This document shows positions 34,386-42,070 of a stretch of DNA of 64,000 bases, piece after piece (position 1 is the stretch's first letter; the number at the start of each line of letters is the position of its first letter). The translations under genes were made by a program, and so were the position numbers. The DNA lies in the NCBI RefSeq assembly GCF_005887115.1, contig NZ_PNCJ01000020.1, positions 1-64,000 of the forward strand. Reading direction: 5' to 3'. Origin of the DNA: Pseudoalteromonas rubra (GTDB taxonomy: Bacteria; Pseudomonadota; Gammaproteobacteria; Enterobacterales; Alteromonadaceae). Below the pieces are notes generated by a model. The model was given only the letters and a program-made list of their open reading frames with translations, had not been told where the DNA came from and made no database searches.

Positions 34386-35837
34386 TTAACTCGGCCGTAC
34401 GTGTCGTTTTAAGATCCGCTGCGCCTCTTTTTTTACCTGAGGTTTCTTGCGCCACTGCCACAGCAACTCCTGGGCTGCTTTATAGCTTAGCTTTAAATCA
34501 ACAATCGGCTCGGGGAAGTCTTTGCCAAGTTCAATGCCGTACATCAACTGCTCCATCGGGGAAAGCGCCCAGGGCTGATGGACCAGCGGCGATGGAATAT
34601 CTCTGAGCGCAGGCAGCCAGGTTTTTACAAATTCGCCATCGGGGTCTTTTTCTTCCCCCTGCTTAACAGGGTTGTAAATACGAATGGTGTTAATGCCCGT
34701 CACGCCTGCCTGCATTTGAAACTGGCTGTAATGAATGCCAGGCTCGAAATCCAGAAACAGGCGAGCCAAATGCGCAACCCCGGCGCGCCAGTCAAGCTCA
34801 AGGTGGTGGCATAAAAAGCTCACCAGCATAGCGCGCATACGAAAGTTGATATAACCAGTTTCGAGCAGGCACTTCATGCAGGCATCTACCATGGGGATCC
34901 CGGTGTTGCCCGTTTCCCAGGCGTGCAACCTGCGCTGCGCCTCATCGCCAGTGCAGCGCGGCAGCTGCTCATAGCCCCGGTTAATGTGCCTGAACTGCAT
35001 CTCGCATTCGCTTTCAAACTTTTGAATAAAGTGACAATGCCAGTGCAGCCTGGAAGAAAAGGCCACCAGAGTGCGGCGCCAGCCTATCATTTGCCAATGG
35101 GCCAGCACACTCTGGTACACCTGACGCAAACTGATGTTGCCCCATGCCAGATAAGCAGACATACGCGAGCAGGCCTGCTGACTCAATAAGGGACTTGAAA
35201 GACTATATGAATAGCCTTTGCCCCGCCCCTGATAAAACTCGTCCAGTACCCGCTGCGCCTGCGACTCTCCACCCGGCTGAAAACACCCCGGCGGTGCACT
35301 AAAGCGTTGCTGAATATCATGAAGCTGACCAATGGGCTTCCCCGCCGTAAACCAGTTAACCTGCGACAGGTCTGGCGTTGCGCAAATTGAGCGCATGGTT
35401 TTTTGCCACTGTTTATCCCAGCTTTGCCTTTGTCTTAAGCCACGCTGGACCGCACCACTGCGCGACTCTAGCCAATCGATCCCCTCTTCGCGGCACCAGG
35501 CAGCAACGACCTTATCCCGCTCAAATGTATTCGCCAGGCCAATTTCCTGATGCGAATAAAGCCCGGCAATCTGATGATCAGCATGGATCTGCTTAAGGGT
35601 TAGCAGTGCACTTTGCTCACACACCCACAATGCCGAGTGTGGCACACGTGCCTGTATGTCCTGTAGCGACTGTAAAACAAACTGCCAGTGACGCGGAGAA
35701 TAATGCGGGTCTTCCAGCAGCATAGGCTCAAAGCAGTATAACAACAACACGGGATGACCACTGGCCACTGCCCGGCACAAAGGCTCGTGATCAGACAACC
35801 TTAAATCACGCTTAAGCCAGACCAGCGCCACACTCAT
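34386..35837 (-). CDS. photolyase/cryptochrome family flavoprotein
   Basis: A 483-aa protein. The N-terminal Rossmann domain starts VALVWLKRDLRLSDHEPL, as in photolyases. The C-terminal FAD domain includes TGIPMVDACMKCLLETGYINFRMRAMLVSFLCHHLELDWR and the FEPGIHYSQFQMQAGVTG segment. That last region differs from the canonical class I CPD photolyase (usually WGQRYFD-like), which suggests a divergent cryptochrome or photolyase subgroup. It overlaps the DASH gene by 4 bp. Repair specificity cannot be set from sequence alone. Confidence 0.88.
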   Translation of the reverse strand: MSVALVWLKRDLRLSDHEPLCRAVASGHPVLLLYCFEPMLLEDPHYSPRHWQFVLQSLQDIQARVPHSALWVCEQSALLTLKQIHADHQIAGLYSHQEIGLANTFERDKVVAAWCREEGIDWLESRSGAVQRGLRQRQSWDKQWQKTMRSICATPDLSQVNWFTAGKPIGQLHDIQQRFSAPPGCFQPGGESQAQRVLDEFYQGRGKGYSYSLSSPLLSQQACSRMSAYLAWGNISLRQVYQSVLAHWQMIGWRRTLVAFSSRLHWHCHFIQKFESECEMQFRHINRGYEQLPRCTGDEAQRRLHAWETGNTGIPMVDACMKCLLETGYINFRMRAMLVSFLCHHLELDWRAGVAHLARLFLDFEPGIHYSQFQMQAGVTGINTIRIYNPVKQGEEKDPDGEFVKTWLPALRDIPSPLVHQPWALSPMEQLMYGIELGKDFPEPIVDLKLSYKAAQELLWQWRKKPQVKKEAQRILKRHVRPS

Positions 35838-37192
35838 ATATCTGCCTCAGCAGGCATCGGCCAGTCAGCCGCATCCACACTATCCACAGCGGTTATGCCC
35901 TGTTTACCGCGCCACTTGGACACAAATACGCTTTGTGGGTCGTATAACTGTGTCTGCTTTTCAATATTAAAGTGACGACCACCGCGGGGATCAACGCCTA
36001 CACCGGCGATATACTGCCAGTTCCCCCAATTTGAGGCGACGTCAAAATCGAGCAACTGTTGCTGGAAATATGCGGCACCATAGCGCCAGTCCAGCCCCAG
36101 TTCATGAACAAAATAACTGGCGACAATCTGGCGGCCGCGGTTTGACATATAGCCCGTTTCGTTAAGCTGGTTCATCAGTGCGTTAACCAAAGGTGCGGGC
36201 GTGTTGCCCTCGCACCAGCGCACAAAGCGCTCGGGCATAAAGGTGGTTAAAGGTTTCGATGGGGCCAGACCCTGAAAACGATAAAGCTTTGCTCCGAGTT
36301 TAAGACTCAGCCACTGAAAATATTCACGCCACAGCAGCTCAAACTTGATCCAGTAGGTCGACTCATTGGCCTCTACTTGGCGTTCAAAGGTGTCTGTTGC
36401 CCACCAAATCTGGCGGGGTGACAAGTTGCCCAGCGCCAGATAAGGGCTCATTTTGGTTGAATTCAGCCAGCCATCCAGCTCATTGCGGGTCTCTTTGTAT
36501 CTGCGTGCCACGCCGCTGTCAAAATAGTCTTTAAGATGGGCCTGAGCGGCTTCTTCACCGGCTGGAAAGTCCAGCGGTACGCGGGTTTCTGACAAATTTG
36601 ACTGGAGTTGTGTTTGCCACTGCTCAAGCGCTACGCAAGCGCTGCTGTCGATGGTTAACGGAACCGGCATTTTGTTTGAGTCAAAACGGCACGCAGTGAC
36701 CACCGACAACGGGGCCTTTTCAACGCGCTTGCGGAACTGAGTAAAGCTGCCTAAATCACTGTTGAGTGTCTGAATTTGTGCTTGGTCAAATAAGGTGTGC
36801 TGCCAAAAGCTATGTACAGGAACAGCGCCCAGTGCCCGACGGATCTGCTGCAATATGGCACGTTCATAAAAGCCGACGGGCTCGGCACAGATCACTTGAC
36901 TTATCTGATGCTTCGCGACTAATTCCGGCAAAAGGTGATTGGGCTCCCCCTCAAGTACCATCAGCTTGTGGCCACAGGCTGTGAGTTGGCTGTCCAGCGT
37001 CATCAGCGAATCCGCAATGAATGCCGCCTGTCTGTCGCCAAGTAATTTACAGTGATGGTTGGTCTGAGTGCGGTACTTTGGGTTTATCACATACACAAAC
37101 GTCAGCGCATCACTGTTGTGAGCGGCAAAATCCAGTGCCAGATTGTCATCCAGCCTGAGATCTTGAGTAAACCAGTAGAGTGTTTTTTTCAC
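35834..37192 (-). CDS. DASH-type cryptochrome
   Basis: A 452-aa protein if started at GTG 37192 (KKTLYWFTQDLRLDDN), which has AGGG 6 bp upstream; the frame is open to 37258 but that extension looks unlike the family. DASH features are FTQFRKRVEKA, ESTYWIKFELLWREYFQWL, ETGYMSNRGRQIVASYFVHELGLDWR and DPRGGRHFNIEKQTQLYDP. DASH cryptochromes repair CPD lesions in single-stranded DNA and bind FAD and a folate antenna. It is the first gene of the photolyase operon. Confidence 0.92.
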   Translation of the reverse strand: MKKTLYWFTQDLRLDDNLALDFAAHNSDALTFVYVINPKYRTQTNHHCKLLGDRQAAFIADSLMTLDSQLTACGHKLMVLEGEPNHLLPELVAKHQISQVICAEPVGFYERAILQQIRRALGAVPVHSFWQHTLFDQAQIQTLNSDLGSFTQFRKRVEKAPLSVVTACRFDSNKMPVPLTIDSSACVALEQWQTQLQSNLSETRVPLDFPAGEEAAQAHLKDYFDSGVARRYKETRNELDGWLNSTKMSPYLALGNLSPRQIWWATDTFERQVEANESTYWIKFELLWREYFQWLSLKLGAKLYRFQGLAPSKPLTTFMPERFVRWCEGNTPAPLVNALMNQLNETGYMSNRGRQIVASYFVHELGLDWRYGAAYFQQQLLDFDVASNWGNWQYIAGVGVDPRGGRHFNIEKQTQLYDPQSVFVSKWRGKQGITAVDSVDAADWPMPAEADI

Positions 37193-37353
37193 ACGCAGCC
37201 CTGTTGGAATCGGATATATGCGACCTTTTACGAACCAGAAAAAGAAAAAGTTCAGCAATAAAGTTTCAGTTTTTATTGAAAGTTCAATAACAACCGCGCT
37301 AAGCTAACCGTGGTGAATCAAATAATAAACAATCAACAACAGGAACTTGCACT

Positions 37354-38193
37354 ATGAAGAAACTCGCCACTGTCGTGCTGCTGGGCACCGCATTTGCAGG
37401 CCAGGCAGGCCAATCGCAGGATGCTCATAATTACCAATATACTGAGATCGGGGGAAAGAAGTTGGCCTATGCCTGTGAGGGAGAAGGTAAAGTGACGGCG
37501 CTGCTGGTTGCAGGTATGGGGCTTGATGCCCATACCACCTATAAAAATACCTTGCACAATGCCAACCCTGAAGGATACCGGTTGTGCTTTTACGACCGCG
37601 CCGGTTATGGCAATAGCCAGTATGAGAACCCCAAAGTCAGAACCATGGTTGAGCTGCGCGACGAGCTTGCCGGCCTGGTTGAACACCTGAAAGTCGAGTC
37701 TCTGGTGCTGGTACCACATTCTTTTGGCGGTTTTGTCGCCCGTGCTTACGCCAGCAAATACCCTGACAAGGTGAAAGGCATGGTGCTGATAGACACAGCC
37801 CATGAATCCTGGTTCGACGCCATGAAGTCAAATATGTCTAAGCCCGGTTGGGACACGATGGAAATGATCATCAACTGGGAGCGTGAGCATAACTCGTTTG
37901 AAGACTTTGCTGAGGCCTCCAGCCATTCTGCGCTTTATAAAATTAAAGATGATCTGCCTGTCACTGTATTGTCGCGGGGCATCCCTCATGTAACCATCAG
38001 GCAAACTAAAATGAGTTACGCCGATATTGATGTCTACACACAGACCTGGAACGACTCACAAAAGAAACTGGCCAAGCTCAATAACAATACGCAGGCGGTC
38101 ACCATGAAATACGCCTCACACCTGTTTGATGAGACAGACCCCTGGATGGCACTTGAGCATATAGAAGCCATGGTGAATAAAGCCAAGCTCTGA
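37354..38193 (+). CDS. exported alpha/beta hydrolase
   Basis: A 279-aa protein with a signal peptide (MKKLATVVLLGTAFAGQAG). The oxyanion/HG region is replaced by VAGMGLDAHTTY. The nucleophile elbow is VPHSFGGFVARAYA (Ser about 122), the acid is probably the Asp in VLIDTAHES or a later one, and the catalytic His is in MKYASHLFDETDP. It has a good AGGAA upstream. It is divergent from the DASH gene; substrate unknown. Confidence 0.82.
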   Translation: MKKLATVVLLGTAFAGQAGQSQDAHNYQYTEIGGKKLAYACEGEGKVTALLVAGMGLDAHTTYKNTLHNANPEGYRLCFYDRAGYGNSQYENPKVRTMVELRDELAGLVEHLKVESLVLVPHSFGGFVARAYASKYPDKVKGMVLIDTAHESWFDAMKSNMSKPGWDTMEMIINWEREHNSFEDFAEASSHSALYKIKDDLPVTVLSRGIPHVTIRQTKMSYADIDVYTQTWNDSQKKLAKLNNNTQAVTMKYASHLFDETDPWMALEHIEAMVNKAKL

Positions 38194-38263
38194 GGGTAAG
38201 GCCGACCCGCTCAGGCCCCTGCCCCGGATGTCCTGAGCGAATTGCAAAAAACACTGACGGGGT

Positions 38264-38701
38264 TCAGCGTATACAGTGTTTTTTGACCGCCCGAAAACCA
38301 AACCAATAGCACAGCCCGACAACCAGCCAGGCAATACCGGCCATCAGCACGGGCTCACTGATTTTTTCTGGATTACGAAAGAACAACTGAATGGGTAACA
38401 CACCCCGGACAATACAGATCACTGATATGCTATAAATGCCCACACGCAAAAAGGGCAATCTCCGAATAAATTGGGCGGCAGACAAGGCGTAGCACCCCAA
38501 CATGATAAAAATCGCAGATACAACCACAGTCAATAGCGGTGCCAATAGCGTACCTGCGCGAGCAGACTCCACCACAAATGACGGAGCCATCTGGGCTGCA
38601 TAGCACTGCGGACCAAAGTAAATACATGACAAATGCGCAGCGGCAACTAAAAATGCGGCGCAGGTTGCCAGCAGTAATAATGCTATGCCGTAACCTCGGC
38701 T
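38264..38701 (-). CDS. four-helix membrane protein, unknown
   Basis: A 145-aa protein. ATG 38701 is chosen because AAGGAG lies 9 bp upstream; the frame continues to 38764. Hydrophobic segments are IALLLLATCAAFLVAAAHL, GTLLAPLLTVVVSAIFIMLGCYAL, VGIYSISVICIVRGVLPIQL and VLMAGIAWLVVGLCYWFGF. The pattern resembles small uncharacterised inner-membrane proteins, without further clue. It is convergent with the preceding hydrolase gene. Confidence 0.6.
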   Translation of the reverse strand, partial: SRGYGIALLLLATCAAFLVAAAHLSCIYFGPQCYAAQMAPSFVVESARAGTLLAPLLTVVVSAIFIMLGCYALSAAQFIRRLPFLRVGIYSISVICIVRGVLPIQLFFRNPEKISEPVLMAGIAWLVVGLCYWFGFRAVKKHCIR

Positions 38702-38821
38702 CATACAGGCAAGCTCCTTATTTAACCTAGACTTAGAATCAAATTCACTACGAAATATTAACACATTTTTGTGCAGAAAAACGCTATAGTAAAGCGAGTA
38801 TTACTCTGTATCAGGCTAACA

Positions 38822-40030
38822 ATGAAAGCGATTTTCTTACCTTTAGTACTGGCCGCCGGCGTTTTAAATACTGGCTGTCAAAGCACCTCAACCACAACAT
38901 CCTCAGACTCTGAGCCAACAAGTCATCATACTCTGAGAGTGGCCACGTTTAATGTCAGTATGGAAGCCACCAACTATGATATGGCTCAGCATACTGCGCA
39001 GTCGGGAAATGCATTAACCTTTGCTCTGAAAAGCGGTGAATTCAGCCAGATCAACAATATTGCCCAGATCATTCAACGCACCCGCCCGGATATTATCCTG
39101 CTGAACGAGTTTGATTATATAGAAGACGCTGAGCAAGGTATTAACCTGTTCAAGCGAGACTACCTTGAAGTGTCTCAAAATGGCTTTGACCCCATCGAGT
39201 ACCCTTATGTGTATCTGGCACCGGTTAATACCGGTGTAAAAACCCCTTTTTCCGGCGATGATACCCGTCTGGCACATTATGGTTTTGGCAAGTATCCTGG
39301 CCAGTATGCCATGATCTTGTTGTCCAGATACCCGATTAACCAAAATCAAATCAGAACGTTTCAGCACTTCCTTTGGAAAGATATGCCAAACAATCTAATG
39401 CCAACTCAGGCAGATGGCAGCAGCTGGTATTCTGCACAGGAGGTATCTGCCATGCGCTTGTCATCCAAGTCGCATTGGGATATTCCGGTGCAAGTGTGCA
39501 ACAGACAGATCAACGTGTTAGCCAGTCATCCAACCCCACCGGTATTTGACGGTCCGGAAGACAGAAACGGCAAGCGCAATCACGATGAACTGAGGTTGTG
39601 GAAAGACTATATCAGCGCGACAGGTAACGATTATCTGTATGACGACAAAGGGCAACCAGGTGGATTTGCAGGTGAGTCATTTGTGATCCTGGGCGACCTG
39701 AACGCCAGCTCGGTTGATGGTGATGCCTATCCGGGCGCCATTGATCAGCTACTTAAACATCCCCGCGTCAATGACTACCCGGCACCGACTTCACAAGGTG
39801 GACAACTGAACAAACCCGAAAACAAGTATGGTGCTACACACACCGCGCACTGGGGCATGCGAGCAGACTATGTCCTACCCTCTGCTGACCTTACCGTTAC
39901 AGGCAGCGGCGTGTTTTGGCCTGCAGGCAACGAGGCTGGCGCAGAGCTTGTGGCAGACAGAGCATCATCATCCGATCATCGCCTGGTGTGGGTCGACATC
40001 ACACTGCCCGCATTGCAATGCGATAAGTAA
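38822..40030 (+). CDS. lipoprotein of the endonuclease/exonuclease/phosphatase fold
   Basis: A 402-aa protein; ATG 38822 gives a lipoprotein signal peptide with lipobox LNTGC, so it is probably attached to the outer membrane. The EEP-fold motifs are LRVATFNVSMEA (Asn), DIILLNEFDYIED (metal-binding Glu), VLASHPTPPVFDG (His), ILGDLNASSVDGD (DxN) and the C-terminal SSDHRLVWVDI (catalytic DH). Nucleic acids, sphingomyelin-type lipids or inositol phosphates are possible substrates; sequence alone does not decide. Confidence 0.85.
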   Translation: MKAIFLPLVLAAGVLNTGCQSTSTTTSSDSEPTSHHTLRVATFNVSMEATNYDMAQHTAQSGNALTFALKSGEFSQINNIAQIIQRTRPDIILLNEFDYIEDAEQGINLFKRDYLEVSQNGFDPIEYPYVYLAPVNTGVKTPFSGDDTRLAHYGFGKYPGQYAMILLSRYPINQNQIRTFQHFLWKDMPNNLMPTQADGSSWYSAQEVSAMRLSSKSHWDIPVQVCNRQINVLASHPTPPVFDGPEDRNGKRNHDELRLWKDYISATGNDYLYDDKGQPGGFAGESFVILGDLNASSVDGDAYPGAIDQLLKHPRVNDYPAPTSQGGQLNKPENKYGATHTAHWGMRADYVLPSADLTVTGSGVFWPAGNEAGAELVADRASSSDHRLVWVDITLPALQCDK

Positions 40031-40039
40031 ATACAACAG

Positions 40040-40062
40040 ATAAAGGGCTTAACGCCCTTTAT
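40040..40062 (+). terminator. terminator after the lipoprotein gene
   Basis: ATAAAGGGC TTAAC GCCCTTTAT: 9-bp stem with a 5-nt loop and flanking T-rich sequence, about 10 bp after the stop codon. Confidence 0.75.
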
Positions 40063-40859
40063 CTTATTTAAACCTCTGCATCACGATTCAGTCTTATTTT
40101 ACTATTTTCGCACCGTCGTGTGCGATATTAAGCATGTTGCTTATTTCTATATTCTCTTCCCAGAACTGTATGTCAGTGAAGTAAAAGCCTGCATGGTGCC
40201 TCAAAGCCAGATGAGAAGCTTACTCTTTACTCCGTAGCTAAAGAGCATAAAAACTTTAAACCCATTCAATATTCAAGTCAGGAAACAATCACAGCTGAAA
40301 TATTTAAATCCAGAATATTAGAACCATCCTGGACAGAGGACAAAGGAAAGCACTAAACAATCACTTTAAGTGATTAATCAATTATAAAAAAGAAGGGTAA
40401 AGGAAAAAGCAGATAAGTATTGAATAAATAGCTAACCCTAACTTACATATGAGATATGAAATACAACTTCATATCTAAAGTTAAAAAAATCGACTTTACC
40501 ACTCCTTATAAAAACCGATTTAAAGCAAGTGCCATTACTCAATAAACATAAAGCTACCTCTTGAATTAGAAAACCCCAAAAAGAAAGAACTATAGATGTG
40601 AAACGATGTTTTTATAAATTCACACACCCCATTTTATAAATTAATTATGTAAAGTTTACCCAAGTAATACAACCTGACAACCTAGTTGTTAGAACACCAT
40701 AACAAAAGAACCTAAACCATTGTTATTGATGGTTATGTTAAAATTTAACCACCTTTGCATTCCTCAGATTTCGCATTCATTCTATGTCCCATCAACGCAG
40801 CACAGACACATATCGTTGCGTTAGTTAACATCAAAGTATAAACATTAACGAGGTTAAGA
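40063..40859. other. AT-rich intergenic region upstream of the small-peptide array
   Basis: 797 bp with visibly lower GC than its surroundings and many A runs. It holds the gene remnant at about 40179-40356, and downstream of that only short frames. A TTGTTA hexamer at 40720 with ATTTAA 17 bp further on is a weak promoter candidate for the peptide array, about 110 bp from its first start codon. The composition suggests acquisition by transfer or a regulatory region. Confidence 0.45.
40179..40356 (+). pseudogene. probable 3' remnant of an unidentified gene
   Basis: A frame of about 58 codons with no start codon, beginning just after an in-frame stop. It reads like real protein: EKLTLYSVAKEHKNFKPIQ, then SSQETITAEIFKSRILEPSW, ending DKGKH. 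The absence of a start and of a ribosome site suggests a truncated gene end. The family is not recognised. Confidence 0.3.
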
Positions 40860-40958
40860 ATGAGACCATTAGATAAAGAAAAAACACAGTTAATATCAGG
40901 CGGAGAACTACCACCTTATATAGTACCAACACTCCCTGAGGATAATTACCTTGGCTAA
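40860..40958 (+). CDS. small peptide 1 of the array (divergent precursor-like)
   Basis: A 32-aa peptide with GAGG 6 bp before the ATG. It reads MRPLDKEKTQLISGG and then ELPPYIVPTLPEDNYLG. The LISGG segment resembles a double-glycine leader end and the core contains P-x-x-x-P with an aromatic residue, but it lacks the F-x3-T-I leader of the other members. It is the first gene of the array; the next gene starts inside its last codons. It may be a diverged precursor or a leader-like regulatory peptide. Confidence 0.5.
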   Translation: MRPLDKEKTQLISGGELPPYIVPTLPEDNYLG

Positions 40959-41088
40959 ACAACAAAAACCAAAAGCTAAAGAAGAAAATAAATTTAAGGT
41001 AGAAACCATTATCGACCTTAAAATAACAGAGGCAGTCACAGGCTCGGGCATTGTCGAACAACCTATTTTTATCGGTCAACCCAATTAA
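40951..41088 (+). CDS. small peptide 2 of the array, precursor-like (TTG start)
   Basis: A 45-aa peptide from TTG 40951, with GAGG 9 bp upstream inside the previous gene, and overlapping that gene by 8 bp. Its leader FKVETIIDLKITEAVTGSG aligns residue by residue with FTPKTIDALELKKAVTGAG of later members. The core is IVEQPIFIGQPN, with the family motif P-x-F-I-G at residues 38-42. An extra lysine-rich N-terminal segment of 14 residues is unique to it. Confidence 0.6.
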   Translation: MAKQQKPKAKEENKFKVETIIDLKITEAVTGSGIVEQPIFIGQPN

Positions 41089-41107
41089 ATAGAAAGGAAG
41101 GTTAAAA

Positions 41108-41242
41108 ATGAAAAAAACTAAAACATTCACACCAAAAACAATCGACTCATTAGAAGTTAAATCAGTAAAAGGTGCTGGTCTTATTGGGGAGGTTCCATTC
41201 TTCCTTGGCTTAATTTTTCCTAATAACAACGAAAACAACTAA
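41108..41242 (+). CDS. small peptide 3 of the array, precursor-like
   Basis: A 44-aa peptide with AGGAAGG upstream of ATG 41108. Leader: KTFTPKTIDSLEVKSVKGAG. Core: LIGEVPFFLGLIFPNNN and a short ENN end, with P-F-F-L-G at residues 30-34. It is nearly identical to peptide 4, so the pair arose by tandem duplication. No Cys, Ser or Thr is in the core, which excludes lanthionine or azole chemistry. Confidence 0.7.
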   Translation: MKKTKTFTPKTIDSLEVKSVKGAGLIGEVPFFLGLIFPNNNENN

Positions 41243-41256
41243 TTGAGAGAAACGAC

Positions 41257-41391
41257 ATGAATAAAACAAAGTCATTTACACCAAAAACAATCGATGCATT
41301 AGAAGTTAAATCAGTGAAAGGTGCAGGTCTTATTGAGGACGTTCCATTCTTCCTTGGCTTGATTTTTCCTAATAACAACGCAAACAACTAA
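41257..41391 (+). CDS. small peptide 4 of the array, precursor-like
   Basis: A 44-aa peptide, 14 bp after peptide 3. It differs from it at few positions: KSFTPKTIDALEVKSVKGAG leader and LIEDVPFFLGLIFPNNN core (G-E changed to E-D). The ribosome site is the purine-rich TTGAGAGAAACGAC. Codon-level identity to peptide 3 is high, so duplication is recent. Confidence 0.7.
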   Translation: MNKTKSFTPKTIDALEVKSVKGAGLIEDVPFFLGLIFPNNNANN

Positions 41392-41405
41392 AAGAGAAAA
41401 GCGAC

Positions 41406-41534
41406 ATGAAAAAAGCACAGTCATTTTCACCAGAAACTATTAATGCGCTGCAACTAAAAGAAGCCGTTACAGGTGGCGGCATTCACCCAGTTTTCATCGG
41501 CTATCAAGAGCCAATCGAAAACATCAAATTTTAA
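41406..41534 (+). CDS. small peptide 5 of the array, precursor-like
   Basis: A 42-aa peptide. Leader QSFSPETINALQLKEAVTGGG, core IHPVFIGYQEPIENIKF with P-V-F-I-G at residues 28-32. The leader ends in GGG and lacks the FDIG insert that peptides 6 and 7 carry before IHP. The core is identical to that of peptide 6, while the leader has diverged. Confidence 0.7.
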   Translation: MKKAQSFSPETINALQLKEAVTGGGIHPVFIGYQEPIENIKF

Positions 41535-41549
41535 GAGAGAGAACTAATG

Positions 41550-41690
41550 ATGAAAAAAACAACACAATTCACACCAAAGACAATTGACGCACTAGAACTG
41601 AAAAAAGCAGTAACCGGCGCTGGTTTTGATATCGGTATTCACCCAGTTTTCATCGGTTATCAAGAGCCAATCGAAAATATCAAATTTTAA
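41550..41690 (+). CDS. small peptide 6 of the array, precursor-like
   Basis: A 46-aa peptide; two ATG codons are adjacent (41547 and 41550) and either could start it, after a TTAAGAGAGAGAAC ribosome site. Leader TTQFTPKTIDALELKKAVTG, then AGFDIG, then core IHPVFIGYQEPIENIKF (P-V-F-I-G at 32-36). The upstream segment and first codons are repeated almost exactly before peptide 8. Confidence 0.7.
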   Translation: MKKTTQFTPKTIDALELKKAVTGAGFDIGIHPVFIGYQEPIENIKF

Positions 41691-41705
41691 ATAAGGAGAT
41701 TAATA

Positions 41706-41846
41706 ATGAACAAGACTACAAAATTTACACCAAAGACAATTGACGCACTAGAACTGAAAAAAGCAGTAACCGGTGCTGGTTTTGATATCGGTATTCACCC
41801 AGTTTTCATCGGTTATCAAGAGCCAATCGAAGACATCAAATTTTAA
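41706..41846 (+). CDS. small peptide 7 of the array, precursor-like
   Basis: A 46-aa peptide with a strong AAGGAGA ribosome site. It is nearly identical to peptide 6 (TTKFTPKTIDALELKKAVTG leader; core IHPVFIGYQEPIEDIKF, with N changed to D). A recent tandem duplication is clear at the DNA level. Confidence 0.7.
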   Translation: MNKTTKFTPKTIDALELKKAVTGAGFDIGIHPVFIGYQEPIEDIKF

Positions 41847-41861
41847 GAGAGAGAACTAATG

Positions 41862-41975
41862 ATGAAAAAAACAACACAATTCACACCAAAAACAATTGAA
41901 GCCTTACAACTTAAAGCAATTTCTGGTGGTCACGATACCGCTATTCCCCCAGAGTTTCTTGGCATCAAAGAATAA
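41862..41975 (+). CDS. small peptide 8 of the array, precursor-like
   Basis: A 37-aa peptide; ATG 41859 and 41862 are adjacent. Leader TTQFTPKTIEALQLKAISGG ends in a true double glycine. Core HDTAIPPEFLGIKE, with P-E-F-L-G at residues 30-34. The leader is shared with peptide 6 while the core is different, so the array combines a constant leader with variable cores. It is the last member before the hairpin and the two larger genes. Confidence 0.7.
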   Translation: MKKTTQFTPKTIEALQLKAISGGHDTAIPPEFLGIKE

Positions 41976-41993
41976 ACAAGCGCTAGATTGGTT

Positions 41994-42018
41994 GAAGTAG
42001 CAAAGCTTAAGCTGCTTC
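41994..42018 (+). terminator. hairpin between peptide array and enzyme genes (possible attenuator)
   Basis: GAAGTAGC AAAGCTTAA GCTGCTTC: 8-bp stem (one G-U pair) with a 9-nt loop, 19 bp after the last peptide stop. It lacks a strong U run, so it would be a partial terminator or a processing site that lets peptide genes be expressed above the enzyme genes. Confidence 0.45.
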
Positions 42019-42070
42019 ACCTCTCTTACATTATAGGTAATTGATTAAAAGAAAAATGTGAGGAAAGTGT

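Noticed and set aside
40831..41238. A 135-codon minus-strand frame across the start of the small-peptide array
   Set aside because: It is hydrophobic by virtue of the A/T-rich plus-strand codons, has no ribosome site, and overlaps several plus-strand genes with good ribosome sites and a shared leader.
41108..41975. CRISPR-like spacing of repeats about 140-150 bp apart
   Set aside because: The repeats are whole coding units with start and stop codons, and identity extends through the genes; there are no short direct repeats with unique spacers and no cas genes.
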